Shown here one piece after another: positions 49,363 through 58,558 of a DNA stretch of 64,000 bases. The translations under genes were made by a program, and so were the position numbers. The notes under the pieces were generated by a model. That model had not been told where the DNA came from. It was given only the letters and a program-made list of their open reading frames with translations, and searched no databases. This stretch comes from Streptomyces microflavus (GTDB lineage Bacteria > Actinomycetota > Actinomycetes > Streptomycetales > Streptomycetaceae). The stretch lies in contig NZ_BMUG01000015.1 of NCBI RefSeq assembly GCF_014650075.1, positions 62,001 through 126,000 of the forward strand, given 5' to 3'. Every line of letters begins with the position of its first letter. Positions within the stretch are counted from its first letter, which is position 1.

Positions 49363-49677
49363 TTAGTCGTCGAACTCGAAGCCCGAAGCCTCCGCACGGG
49401 CAATGATGTCCCGGACTGCCTCGGGGCTCGTGATGACCGACTCGACGGCCGTCTTGAGTCGCGTGAGGTCGCTCGAACTGCCGACCGCACAGAGCATGCC
49501 AGCTTCGCTGTCGAAATCGACGCGCTCGGCGATATCCGGCCAGGCGAACCGCACGAGACCCTCCCAGAAGTATCCGTTCGGCTCGTGCCCGGAGGCAACT
49601 ACTGCGGCATCGGCAGCCAGGTCGCCAGCATCCAACGCCAGCGAGCGCTTGCCATTGAAGTCATGAAAGTTGGTCAC
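49363..49677 (-). CDS. Immunity protein 51-like (Imm51) protein
   Basis: 104 aa. The pattern NGYFWEGLVRFAWPDIAERV, DFDSEAGMLCAVGSSSDLTR and a helical tail fits Imm51-type immunity proteins of polymorphic toxin systems. No toxin gene is recognisable beside it. It could be an orphan immunity gene protecting against toxins of related strains. Assignment is by eye from short motifs. Confidence 0.6.
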   Translation of the reverse strand: MTNFHDFNGKRSLALDAGDLAADAAVVASGHEPNGYFWEGLVRFAWPDIAERVDFDSEAGMLCAVGSSSDLTRLKTAVESVITSPEAVRDIIARAEASGFEFDD

Positions 49678-50060
49678 GGCGCGATCGTCTCATCCCAGCA
49701 CGCGAACAGTTCGTCCGATCCATCACAGCTCTCGAACCCCGGTGACCTTCTCGGTCACGGCACTAGCCACGGCCGCACACGCGACCATGCCGTCCATCAA
49801 CGGGCGCCTGGCTGGCCGCCCGGGAACCACCGTGTGGGGGCGAGCCGCATGAGCATCGCACCCCTGCCCGAGGGCACCTGATCCGAGGCATCAGCAGCAA
49901 GCAACCCTGGACGACCGCGATCCTGACCGGCACGAAGACCATCGAGAACTGCCCGCAGCACTGGTCCTGGCGTAGCCGTCCTGGCGTAGCCGTCCTGCCG
50001 TAGGCGACCTCGGACGCCCGGCCCCCTTGCCTTGGCACCAGGCAGGGTGGTGTGCAGGGT
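49678..50060. other. Region without a supportable gene
   Basis: About 380 bp between the Imm51-like gene and the CPIC protein gene. A near-perfect repeat of about 14 bp, TGGCGTAGCCGTCC, occurs twice at ~49968-49995. Nothing else was noted. Confidence 0.35.
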
Positions 50061-50324
50061 TCAGCCGGTCTGGCATTCGTCGGCGGGCACCCAGATGCCA
50101 TGCCGACAGGGTTTGAAGTCCACGAGAACCACCCGGCGTCCGTCAATTGTGGGGTCCTCGACACGAGACACGACGCTTTCCGGGCCCTCGTCGCAGATCG
50201 GGCATGACACGAGCGCGGGATAGTCGGGTTGTTGAAGGACTCCGAGGAGTAGCTCCTCTTCACTGCACAGCAAAGCTGCCGTGAGGTCAGCCAGCCAAGC
50301 ACCTGTCATGCGAATGCGATCCAT
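50061..50324 (-). CDS. Small CxxC protein, mobile-element type
   Basis: 87 aa from the ATG at 50324, preceded by GGAGGAGAAAG. It has CPIC (ALVSCPICDEGPESVV) and a later Cys-His pair (FKPCRHGIWVPADEC), a possible zinc site. Similar small proteins occur in actinophage and plasmid cargo. It follows the phage-like gene upstream by 44 bp, probably in one operon. Confidence 0.65.
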   Translation of the reverse strand: MDRIRMTGAWLADLTAALLCSEEELLLGVLQQPDYPALVSCPICDEGPESVVSRVEDPTIDGRRVVLVDFKPCRHGIWVPADECQTG

Positions 50325-50368
50325 GTCTTTCTCCTCCGGGGCTGCCACGGTGCCGGGCGGATGCGGGG

Positions 50369-50575
50369 TCACGGGGTTTGGGCCGGCTGGTCGTCCTGCC
50401 ACACCCAGCGGCCGTTGGTGTCGGGTGCATAGATGCTGCTGCCGCCGGGGAAGGTGCAACCGTCGTTGGGAAGCGCAACCCAGGGGTCCTCATCCGTGAG
50501 GGTCACGGCGGTGGTTTGCCCATCCACGGGTCCGCCGTGCAGTTCGACTGTGATCGAGATGCTGTTGTCGCTCAT
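50369..50575 (-). CDS. Phage-like small protein, 68 aa
   Basis: From the ATG at 50575: ISITVELHGGPVDGQTTAVT and then GSSIYAPDTNGRWVWQDDQP. 'GGPVDGQ' followed by a short beta-rich tail is a common pattern in small actinophage/plasmid hypothetical proteins. Function unknown. Confidence 0.6.
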   Translation of the reverse strand: MSDNSISITVELHGGPVDGQTTAVTLTDEDPWVALPNDGCTFPGGSSIYAPDTNGRWVWQDDQPAQTP

Positions 50576-51159
50576 GCCGCTCTTCTGCCCCGACAGGTAC
50601 AGACCAATTGCAGTGGCCTGGCGACTACGACATACCGGGCCGACACTCGCCTCGTCAGGTGACCCCACAGTGGGAAGGACGAGTGCAGCGGAGATGAGCG
50701 GACAACGGCGGTTGTCCTCATTCGTGCAGCGAGCGCCGACATGCCGGGACCGAAGAACCGAGCGTCCTGTGCCCCCGCTGTCGCGCGCCGCCCCTTCGGC
50801 ACCCAAGCTGGTCGAAACCTGCTGGACAGCCTCAAAACCCGTGCTCCCCGCTACCGTTGATGAAGCAACCGGCAGAGGAGTACAGATGGGGCCCTGGGCC
50901 TCAGATATAAGGGCGGGTCCACGTAAGACCTCTCCGGGTGTCGGCCGACCACCGAAGCGGCGATCGCTCGGGAGTGGTCGTTGCCAGGCACAACCGCTTC
51001 TAAGCTTCCCAGGTCCGGTTCCCGGTGCGAAGTCCCGCGCGTAGGAGAGGGTGTTGAGGCTGCGGTCGAGCGTGCTGCCGGGGCTGTTTGTCAGTATCGG
51101 CAGGGTAGTCCTGTGCCCTCGACGCCGCGGCGGCGAGGGCACAGGCGCGGTCAGGCTGG
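50576..51159. other. Region without a supportable gene
   Basis: About 580 bp between the phage-like gene and the zinc locus. Long open frames here lack start signals and motifs. Confidence 0.4.
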
Positions 51160-52362
51160 TCAGTGTCCGGCGACGACGCCCGACAGCTCGTTGGTGCTCT
51201 TCGGCAGGGTGACAGAGGTGATCTTCTTCCCCGTCTCGACGTCGATGGCGTGCAGCGTCTTCTTGCCGGGCTCGGAGACGTAGGCAACATGCCCTCGCAC
51301 GAACAAGGTGGGCCGGGCCTGCTGCCAGTCCAGCGGCTCCTGCCAGTCGCCCACGACGGGGATCTTCTTCTTGATCTTGCCGGTGTCCGGGTCGATGACG
51401 TGGATGGCGCCGTCGGTTCCGAGGACCAGGGCCTCGCCGTGCGGGCCGCGGGCCAGCGAGCGGAAGGAGTAGCTGGTGCCCAGGTCCACCAGGCGTAGCT
51501 TCTTCTTCTCGGTGTCGATGAGGGTGACGCGGGTGGGGCGTTCCAGCTCGGCGTCGGGGTCGGTCTTGTAGTCGCCCAGCAGAACGGGCGAAGTGTCGCT
51601 GCCGGCCTGGTTGCCGATGCGGCCGTAGTCGTCGGGGGAATCGATCTTGGTGAACGTACCGTCCTTGTAGATCAGGATGCCGTCCTCGCAGCCGACGCCG
51701 ACGGCTTCGTTCTTCGCCGCGGCTTCGCCGTGGACGCCGGGGCAGTCCTCGCTGCGCGCGATCTCCTTGTTGTTCCGGTCCAGCACCAGCGCGCCGGTGC
51801 GCTTCTCCTCGGTGCCCAGAGTGCTCACGAGTTTGCCGTCGGCCAGCTCGATGGCGACACCGTGGTGCGCCTCGGCGGAGGTGTAGGTGCGCCCTGACGG
51901 CTTCTTGCCGCTGCTCAGTGCGGTGGGGTCGAAGACGTTGACCTCTCCGGTGCCGTCGGTGAAGAGCACGGTCTTCGCGGCGTGGCGGACTACGTGGCCC
52001 GGCTTGGCGCCCTTGTACTCGATGTCGGTGAGGGCCTGGTCGGTGGCGTCCAGGACACGGAATCCGCTGTCGGTGGAGACCATGACGTGGTCCTTGTCAC
52101 CTGCGGGATTGACCCGGTTGAAGCCGGGCAGGTCAATGGTCTTGGCGAGCTTCAGGCTCTCGCCGTCGAGGATGTACAGGCCGCCGTCGAAGGTGGCGAC
52201 CAGCGGCTCCTTGACCGCCACCGCGGGCGTGGCGTCGACGGTTTTGTCGGACTCGGTGTCGGCGGAGGAGGCGCTCTCTCCGCCGCAGGCGGTCAGGACC
52301 GTGGCAGTGGCCAGAGCCAGCACCGTGCCTGTGAGGGCTCTGCAGCGTATCGACTTGTTCAT
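51160..52362 (-). CDS. aztD: AztD-like periplasmic/extracellular zinc metallochaperone
   Basis: 400 aa from the ATG at 52362 (AAAGGAAC upstream). The lipobox-like VLTACGG near residue 26 suggests a lipoprotein. The body is a beta-propeller (repeated blades such as LYILDGESLKLAKTIDLPGF, VNVFDPTALSSGKK, HAIDVETGKKITSVTLP). AztD proteins pass zinc to the AztC binding protein. It is the last gene of the operon running from the Zur-box-like dyad at 55.57 kb. Confidence 0.85.
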   Translation of the reverse strand: MNKSIRCRALTGTVLALATATVLTACGGESASSADTESDKTVDATPAVAVKEPLVATFDGGLYILDGESLKLAKTIDLPGFNRVNPAGDKDHVMVSTDSGFRVLDATDQALTDIEYKGAKPGHVVRHAAKTVLFTDGTGEVNVFDPTALSSGKKPSGRTYTSAEAHHGVAIELADGKLVSTLGTEEKRTGALVLDRNNKEIARSEDCPGVHGEAAAKNEAVGVGCEDGILIYKDGTFTKIDSPDDYGRIGNQAGSDTSPVLLGDYKTDPDAELERPTRVTLIDTEKKKLRLVDLGTSYSFRSLARGPHGEALVLGTDGAIHVIDPDTGKIKKKIPVVGDWQEPLDWQQARPTLFVRGHVAYVSEPGKKTLHAIDVETGKKITSVTLPKSTNELSGVVAGH

Positions 52363-52466
52363 GGGTCTGTTCCTTTCTGCACCGCGCGGTGGCGGCATGG
52401 GGGTACGACGAGCAGGCACCCGATGGGCGGGTGTGCCGGGAGGATCGGGAGGCCCCGATCTGGTGG

Positions 52467-53444
52467 TCAGGCGCCGGTCAGGCCGGTGACCATGGCGGTG
52501 GTGTTGGCGCGCATCATCCGCAGGTAGGTGTCGGCGCCCGCGCCCTTGGTGGTGAGGGACTCCGAGTGGAGTTCCACGACGCGAACCCGGCCGCCCATCT
52601 CCGTCCGCAGTACCTCGGCGAGCCGTTTGGGCTGGGAGGAGTCGGCGAAGACGGTGCGTACGCCGGCTTTCTCCATCGCCTGGGTGAGGGAGCGCAGGTC
52701 AGAGGAGCTGGGTGAGGCCAGGGTGGTTCCGCTGGGGATGACCGCGCCGATCACCTCGAAGCCGAAGCGGTCGGCGAGGTAGCCGAAGACGTGATGGTTG
52801 GTGACCAGGGCCCGTTGGTCCGCGGGGACCCGGCCGAAGGACTTCTCCATCCAGCTGCTGAGGTCGTTGAGTTGCTTCGCGTAGCGGTCGGCGTTGGCCC
52901 GTATCGCACCCGGGTCCACGCCGGTGACGTGCTCGATGACCTGGTCGGCTATCAGGCCGGTGACCTCGTGCATCCGATCGGGGTCGGTCCAGAAGTGGGG
53001 GTCGGGCCGTCCTGCCTCGCCCTCGGGGCCCCCGTCCTCGGCGGTGTGGAAGGTGAGCGGGTCGGCCGCCGCGCCGGCCGCGAAGGTGGCGACACCGGAC
53101 TCGCGGGCGGCGTTCACGTGCCGCAGGACGTTCTCCTCCAGACCCAGGCCGTTGTAGACGACCAGATCGGCCTGTTCCAGCTCGGCTGCTTGAACGGCGG
53201 AGAGACCGAAGGAGTGCGGATCAGCGTTGGGCTTCATCAGGACGGTGACATCGGCCTCGTCGCCGACTATCTCGCGGGTGACGTCACCGATGATGTTGGT
53301 CGTGACGACGATGCTGGGCCGGTCGTCGTCGGTGGCACAGGCGCTGACAGTCATCGCGGTCACGAGGGCGAGGAGGCCCGCGACCATATGTCGCACGCGA
53401 GCGGTGCCCACCCTCGCGCGACGCTTCGCCTCGGCTCGAGTCAT
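52467..53444 (-). CDS. aztC: Zinc-binding lipoprotein of the Azt ABC importer
   Basis: 325 aa, cluster A-I solute-binding protein. The lipobox is VSACAT near residue 36. Three zinc-ligand histidines (KPNADPHSFGLSA, RPDPHFWTDP, TNHHVFGYLADRF) and an Asp (VFADSSQPKRL) are visible. The long His-rich loop of ZnuA proteins is absent, as expected for AztC, which relies on AztD. The start overlaps the second AztD-like gene by four bases. Confidence 0.9.
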   Translation of the reverse strand: MTRAEAKRRARVGTARVRHMVAGLLALVTAMTVSACATDDDRPSIVVTTNIIGDVTREIVGDEADVTVLMKPNADPHSFGLSAVQAAELEQADLVVYNGLGLEENVLRHVNAARESGVATFAAGAAADPLTFHTAEDGGPEGEAGRPDPHFWTDPDRMHEVTGLIADQVIEHVTGVDPGAIRANADRYAKQLNDLSSWMEKSFGRVPADQRALVTNHHVFGYLADRFGFEVIGAVIPSGTTLASPSSSDLRSLTQAMEKAGVRTVFADSSQPKRLAEVLRTEMGGRVRVVELHSESLTTKGAGADTYLRMMRANTTAMVTGLTGA

Positions 53445-54676
53445 CGGCCGGCCTCCACCATGAGGACCGGCTTGACGTCCAGGTCGAAGGAGCGCGCGAT
53501 GCGCAGGCCGTCGTTGTAGTCGATTTCGAACACTTGCTTGCCCTCGGGATCGTTGACGTAGGCGCGGCTGCGGTCGACCTCGATGACGGGGTCGTTGCCG
53601 TAGATGTCGTCCCGTTTCCCAACTGTCAGCAGGGGTTTGGTCCGTGCGGTCTGCTTTCCGGTCGCGATGTCGTAGCCGTGCAGGGCGCCCTCGGTCTCCA
53701 GGACGAGCAGCGGGGAGCCCTCGCCGGCCGTGTTGACCGCGACGACGGGCCCGGTGTCCACCCGCTTCCAGGTCCGCTCGGCGACGTCGAGGACCCAGAC
53801 CGCGTCGTCTCCGGCCAAGGCGGTGAGGGTGTCGCTACCGGGACGATGACGGAAGGCGGTGGCTCGTTCGTCCCCCGGCACGTGCTTCCCGTACGGGATC
53901 TTCTCGACAGCGAAGGCACCGTCCTGCGCACGCATGAGCAGGGCACCGTCGGCACAGCCGAGGATCACACCGCGCCGGGTGACCGCGTCCCCCTGGGGGG
54001 CTTCGCACGTCACATCCGGGGAAGCGACGCGTTCACCCTTGCGGTCGAGGACGACGAGTTCCGTGGTGCCGCCCGTGTTCACGAAAGCGAGCAGGTGTTC
54101 CTCGTACGGCACGACGGCGCCGGTGTATGTGCCGCGCAGCGTCCGAGGGGCTGCTATTCGCCCCTTTTCCAGTTTGCTGCGGTCGTAGAGGACGGTGCGG
54201 CCGTTCTCGTCGGTCACCGCAATCACGGCTACGTCACTGCGTATCTGGGCCTGGCTGCCGGCGGGAAGCTCGCCAAGATCTCGTGTCGCCGCGCTGTAGT
54301 AGTGGACGTGGTCGCCGTGGTCCACCATCCAGGCGCCGCTGTCGAGCACATGAGTGCCGTCGGCCGCATGTAGGTAGCCGAACCTGCCGTCCATGCCCAG
54401 CCGAACGGCGTCCTTCACCTGGGCCGTCGTGTGCACCTTGCCGGTGACGAGGTCGAGGACTCTGGTGTTCCCGCTGGTGGGGTCGTTCAGGAGGAGTCGG
54501 GACTGCTGCTCGGCGGCCTCCTTCGCTCCCTCGACGTACCCGTGCGGAGTGGCGGGCGGCGACTTCGCCACGGATCGCCCGGCGTCGGCTTCCTCACTCG
54601 TACAAATCGTGGTGAGCAGCGCGGTGAGGACCAGTGCGGCCGAGGCCCACGGAGTGACGTTTCTGCGGACGGTCAT
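53441..54676 (-). CDS. Second AztD-like secreted beta-propeller protein
   Basis: 411 aa with an N-terminal signal (ASAALVLTALLTTICTS). The blades resemble those of the AztD gene in the same operon (LGMDGRFGYLHAADGTHVLD, VVPYEEHLLAFVNTGGTTEL, AYVNDPEGKQVFEIDYNDGL). A His-rich patch (DHGDHVHYYSAAT) is a candidate zinc site. Having two such proteins in one operon is unusual. It may be a paralogous metallochaperone with a different affinity or partner. Confidence 0.75.
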   Translation of the reverse strand: MTVRRNVTPWASAALVLTALLTTICTSEEADAGRSVAKSPPATPHGYVEGAKEAAEQQSRLLLNDPTSGNTRVLDLVTGKVHTTAQVKDAVRLGMDGRFGYLHAADGTHVLDSGAWMVDHGDHVHYYSAATRDLGELPAGSQAQIRSDVAVIAVTDENGRTVLYDRSKLEKGRIAAPRTLRGTYTGAVVPYEEHLLAFVNTGGTTELVVLDRKGERVASPDVTCEAPQGDAVTRRGVILGCADGALLMRAQDGAFAVEKIPYGKHVPGDERATAFRHRPGSDTLTALAGDDAVWVLDVAERTWKRVDTGPVVAVNTAGEGSPLLVLETEGALHGYDIATGKQTARTKPLLTVGKRDDIYGNDPVIEVDRSRAYVNDPEGKQVFEIDYNDGLRIARSFDLDVKPVLMVEAGR

Positions 54677-54697
54677 GATGATCGCCTCTGGCTTCTT

Positions 54698-55558
54698 TCA
54701 GTTGGCTTCGGGCAGGGGCGCCGTGGAGTGAACCTGGCGCGTACGGCGGTCACGCAGGCCGGACAGCACGTGGGAGACGAAGAACAGGCTCACCGCGAGG
54801 GCCGCTACCGTCGCGCCGGCTGCGGTGCTCAGATGCCAGGACAGCAGCAGGCCGCCGAACGTGGCCAAGGTGCCGAGCATGGCGGCGAGCACCATGACGC
54901 CGCGCACGGAGCGAGCCCAGGGCAGAGCGGCCGCCGGCGGTGCGATGAGCAGTCCGAGGACGAGCAGTGTTCCCACGATGTGGAACGAGGCGACGATCGC
55001 CAGGCCGAGGAGGCCGAGGAGAACCGCGTGGGTCAGGCGCGGCCGCAGCCCCAGGGTGTGGGCCTTGCGTGAGTCGAACGCCAGGGCCAGGAAGGCGCGG
55101 TGTCCGAGGACCGACACCGCCAGCGCCGCGAGCAACGCCGCCGCGAGCACGAGGAGATCCTGCTGCCTGACAGCAAGGACGTCCCCGAAGAGGAAGCCGG
55201 TCAGGTCGACCGCGAAGGACTGTGAGCGCGACACGATGATCACGCCGAGCGAGAGCATGCCGACGAACAGCAGCCCGATTCCGGTGTCCTGCGACAGCCT
55301 GGGCGTCCGGCCCAGCGCGGTGACGCCTGCCGTCATGACGACAGCGCTGACCATCGCGCCCACCATCAGGTTGCCCCCGAGGAGCGCGGCGACCGCGATG
55401 CCCGGCAGCAGGCCGTGGGACATGGCGTCACCGAGGAAGGCCATTCCTCTCAGCACCACCCAGGTGCCCGCCAGCGCGCAAATAGCGGACACCAGCACCC
55501 CGCCCCACAGGGCCCGCTGCACGAAAGTCACCTCGAACGGGACCGTCAACCATTCCAT
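54698..55558 (-). CDS. aztB: Zinc ABC transporter permease
   Basis: 286 aa with eight or nine hydrophobic segments. The ABC-3 family (ZnuB/MntB) start is clear (MEWLTVPFEVTFVQRALWGG, CALAGTWVVLRGMAFLGDAM, SHGLLPGIAVAALLGGN). It is the first gene of the minus-strand operon and is divergent from aztA, with 15 bp between the two start codons. Confidence 0.9.
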   Translation of the reverse strand: MEWLTVPFEVTFVQRALWGGVLVSAICALAGTWVVLRGMAFLGDAMSHGLLPGIAVAALLGGNLMVGAMVSAVVMTAGVTALGRTPRLSQDTGIGLLFVGMLSLGVIIVSRSQSFAVDLTGFLFGDVLAVRQQDLLVLAAALLAALAVSVLGHRAFLALAFDSRKAHTLGLRPRLTHAVLLGLLGLAIVASFHIVGTLLVLGLLIAPPAAALPWARSVRGVMVLAAMLGTLATFGGLLLSWHLSTAAGATVAALAVSLFFVSHVLSGLRDRRTRQVHSTAPLPEAN

Positions 55559-55573
55559 GACCCAGACACTACA

Positions 55574-56317
55574 ATGAAAATCATGTTCAATAAATCCCGT
55601 CCCTCCCCCGCCCTGCCTCTCGGCCCCACCACCTCCCTCCACTTCTCGGAGCTGTGCGCCGGCTATCCAGGGCGCCCAGTCCTCCGCCAAGTCAGCGGAG
55701 AAATAACGAGGTTGACCACGACAGCGCTCGTCGGCCCGAACGGCAGCGGCAAGTCGACCCTGCTCGGCGTACTCGCCGGTGTGATCAAGCCGACATCCGG
55801 CGACCTCCTGCGCACCAGTGACCGGCCGCCCGCCTTCGTACCGCAGCGCGGAGCGGTCGGCGACACTCTTCCCCTCACCGTTCGGCAGACCGTGGAGATG
55901 GGACGCTGGGGCGAGCGCGGTCCGTGGCGACGGCTGACCGCTCGGGACCACGCGACCGTGGACGCGATGCTCGACCGGCTCAGCATCGGCGACCTCGCCT
56001 CACGCCAACTGGGAGAACTCTCGGGCGGGCAGCGTCAGCGCGCGCTCATCGCCCAAGGTCTGGCGCAGGAGTCGGACCTACTGCTCCTCGATGAACCGAC
56101 CACGGGCCTGGACCCGGAGGCGCGGGACCGGATCGGGACGCTGCTGACAGCGCTCGTCACCGACGGGGTGACGGTCGTCCAAGCCACACACGACCTTGAG
56201 GTGGCGCGCGCGGCGGACACCTGCCTGCTGCTCCAGAACGGCCACCTTGCCGGACAGGGGCGTCCGGACCAAGTCCTCACCACGTCGTCACTGACGCGCC
56301 TATGGCAAACGCTCTGA
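55574..56317 (+). CDS. aztA: Zinc ABC transporter ATPase
   Basis: 247 aa from the ATG at 55574; a second ATG lies at 55583. Walker A (LVGPNGSGKSTLLGVLAG), signature (LSGGQRQRALIAQGLA), Walker B (LLLLDEPTTGLDPEA) and H-loop (VVQATHDLEVARA) are intact. No ribosome site precedes either ATG, and the Zur-box-like dyad covers them. The transcript is probably leaderless, or translation starts slightly downstream. Confidence 0.88.
   Translation: MKIMFNKSRPSPALPLGPTTSLHFSELCAGYPGRPVLRQVSGEITRLTTTALVGPNGSGKSTLLGVLAGVIKPTSGDLLRTSDRPPAFVPQRGAVGDTLPLTVRQTVEMGRWGERGPWRRLTARDHATVDAMLDRLSIGDLASRQLGELSGGQRQRALIAQGLAQESDLLLLDEPTTGLDPEARDRIGTLLTALVTDGVTVVQATHDLEVARAADTCLLLQNGHLAGQGRPDQVLTTSSLTRLWQTL
55575..55589. 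promoter_or_regulatory. Zur-box-like dyad
   Basis: TGAAAATCATGTTCA closely resembles the Streptomyces Zur box (TGAAAATSATTTTCA type). It lies in the 15-bp gap between aztB and aztA and covers the aztA start codon. Zinc-loaded Zur would block both units. Confidence 0.7.
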
Positions 56318-56517
56318 AGAACCCGGCACACAACCGCGAGGGCCATGCCGACATGGCAGGAAGGGCGAAGTGTCCCCGGCGGTTGGGAGCTGCAGTGCAG
56401 GGATGTCCCCGGAGGTGGTGCGGGCAGTCATGCCTCCCCGGCCGGCGCGCTGCGATCCGGCTGCCATCTGCCGGTCGGCCAGCAGCGACGTTTCGGCAGC
56501 AGCGGCTGAACGCTGCC

Positions 56518-57378
56518 TCAAAGCATTGCCATTCCCACCACGGCCGCCCCCAGGAGTACAACGACAGCCAGCGCGTTGACCACCACGTCCAGCTTCTCCC
56601 CGCGACGTTCGGCGGCTCGGTCCAAGGTGAAATCGGCAAGGTCGCCAGGCGCATAGTGGACCGTGACATCTCGGCCGTACGAGCCGGCTGGGTCCGGGAG
56701 GTTGGACGTGCAGTGAGCCGTGACGGCCGTGCCGTCGTGGGTGGTGAACGACAGGACCGGGGTGATAGTGGTGGAGGTGCCGTTGTCCTGGTCGACGGTG
56801 ACGTCCTTGAGGACTGCGATGATCCGTCCGTGCACGGTGTCCATCGCGGCCAGTTTCTCGATGCGGTGGTTCTTGGCACGTACGGTTCCGGGCAGGTGAA
56901 CGGCGGCGAAGACAGCCAGAGGCCCGCCGAGGCCGATCAGCGCCCACGGCCACCCCCAGCCGACCGCCACGAGGGCCACCAGCCCGCAGTAGAACAGGAA
57001 AAGCGCGAAGGCCGGCTGGCCCAGTCCACGACTCGGTTCCTGAGGTGTGTTGGCAAGCCGGTAGGCATGCGGCCTGCCTCGCGGGTGGCTGACCCCTACC
57101 TCCCGTCCCTCCCATGCCGCGGTGATGACCTCTCCTCGCTCGCCGTCGTTGGTCACGGTGACCTCCTCGTCGGAGGTCGCGTCGCGGTAGGAAATGACCA
57201 CCGATATGCCGCCCGTACGGGACCCGCCGTGCCGCGGCATCCTCACCTGCTCGATCCGCCCCGTGCGCCGGACCGTCCGCTGGGCCCTGGTCACTCCGGC
57301 CAGCGCCATGCCGTACCCGGCCAGCGCCAGCACAGCCCACACCGCGCACCACAGTGCGAGGAACTTCTCCCAGTCCAT
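56518..57378 (-). CDS. DUF3592-type membrane protein
   Basis: 286 aa from the ATG at 57378 (AGGAGG eight bases upstream; a GTG nine bases earlier overlaps that site). It has an N-terminal helix (LWCAVWAVLALAGYGMALAG), an extracytoplasmic beta region (GGISVVISYRDATSDEEVTV), two central helices (FALFLFYCGLVALVAVGWGW), a second soluble part with a conserved VTVHYAPGDLADF, and a C-terminal helix. DUF3592 proteins are of unknown function. It lies 24 bp after a related gene and probably shares its operon. Confidence 0.75.
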   Translation of the reverse strand: MDWEKFLALWCAVWAVLALAGYGMALAGVTRAQRTVRRTGRIEQVRMPRHGGSRTGGISVVISYRDATSDEEVTVTNDGERGEVITAAWEGREVGVSHPRGRPHAYRLANTPQEPSRGLGQPAFALFLFYCGLVALVAVGWGWPWALIGLGGPLAVFAAVHLPGTVRAKNHRIEKLAAMDTVHGRIIAVLKDVTVDQDNGTSTTITPVLSFTTHDGTAVTAHCTSNLPDPAGSYGRDVTVHYAPGDLADFTLDRAAERRGEKLDVVVNALAVVVLLGAAVVGMAML

Positions 57379-57402
57379 GACGCCCACCTCCTGCCGGTCC
57401 GG

Positions 57403-58488
57403 TCAGCTGCCGTTACGCCTGAGCACTTCGCCCTTCCCGTCCGCCTCGAGCGTTCCCGTGCCCCCGTCCCCGGTAACCACGACTCTGAGCCTGAGCGGCC
57501 CGGTGGCGCTCTCGGCGATGAGCTGCCAGCTCCGCGGTGAGTCGACGTTGAGGGTGGTCCGGGCCTCCTCGACCAGGTCGGCGACGCGATCGTAGGGCAG
57601 GGACCTCGGCTCGAACCCGGCGACCTTCGCGCCGGCGGGCGTGAAGACAACCGTGAGCAGGCGGTCCTGCACGACGACGGTGAACGCGCGACGCTTGTCC
57701 GCGCCCTGTGTCAATGACTCCACACCTCGGCGCAGTTCGCTCTCGTCGAGCATCGATCGGCCGGGGCCGATGGCGACCGTTCCTGTCATGGACGTCACGG
57801 TGATCGTGGATGACGAGGAGGAGACAGACGGTCCGGGGACGGCGCCGTTGCCGCCCTCGTGAAAGTCGAACAGGTCGGCACGGAACAGCAGAAGCACGGC
57901 GGCCACGCCGAGCAGCAGCCCGCTGAGATTGAGAAATCCGTTGAGGGAGCTGTCCGGGGTCTCGCTCCTCACAACCGGGCCGGGCACCGAGGCCACCCGG
58001 GCCACAGCCGCCCGTTCCTCCCACTGCGGAGTCGGCCGTCTCACGATCCGCGTCCTCCACGGGCGGTCCGGCGGATACTCCACCACCACGGTCCCGCCTG
58101 ACCGGTACTCGGTCAGCTCGACGCGGTTGACGTCCTGCCACATCTCGACTCGGAACGCAGGCGCGTCGTCCGGCACGACGGACAGATCGAATCGCACTGG
58201 CACATCGCTGGTCTCCCCCCACACCGGCTCACGACTCTCGATCACCGCGAGCGCCCTGCACGGAACAACTGCCGCCTCGCTGGCACGACGCGGCAGTTTC
58301 ACAAGGAGGAAGAGAAGGCCGTAGAGCGCGGGCACGACCAGCCCCGTGACAAGCATCGGCACGCTCTCGACCATGCAACCGCCGATGAAGGCCGTCAGAC
58401 CCGCTCCGATGACACCGGCCGTCAGGAACCCCGAAGCGAGGTCGGCAGGCGCGTGGTGCCTGGGCGGAGCACCCACAGTCAACGTCAT
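57403..58488 (-). CDS. Membrane protein with DUF3592-like segment
   Basis: 361 aa. It has two N-terminal helices (LTAGVIGAGLTAFIGGCMVE, MLVTGLVVPALYGLLFLLV), a soluble beta part ending VVVEYPPDRPWRTRIV, a third helix (GFLNLSGLLLGVAAVLLLF), and a Ser-rich linker before a C-terminal soluble domain (~120 aa). The 'V.Y.P..P' turn resembles DUF3592. It is upstream of, and probably co-transcribed with, the gene at 56518. Confidence 0.7.
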   Translation of the reverse strand: MTLTVGAPPRHHAPADLASGFLTAGVIGAGLTAFIGGCMVESVPMLVTGLVVPALYGLLFLLVKLPRRASEAAVVPCRALAVIESREPVWGETSDVPVRFDLSVVPDDAPAFRVEMWQDVNRVELTEYRSGGTVVVEYPPDRPWRTRIVRRPTPQWEERAAVARVASVPGPVVRSETPDSSLNGFLNLSGLLLGVAAVLLLFRADLFDFHEGGNGAVPGPSVSSSSSTITVTSMTGTVAIGPGRSMLDESELRRGVESLTQGADKRRAFTVVVQDRLLTVVFTPAGAKVAGFEPRSLPYDRVADLVEEARTTLNVDSPRSWQLIAESATGPLRLRVVVTGDGGTGTLEADGKGEVLRRNGS

Positions 58489-58558
58489 GCGGCCGATTGT
58501 GCCCGTCGTGGGCAGCAGCGAACAGACCTGGAAGTCGTGACGCCAATAAGGGGATCAC

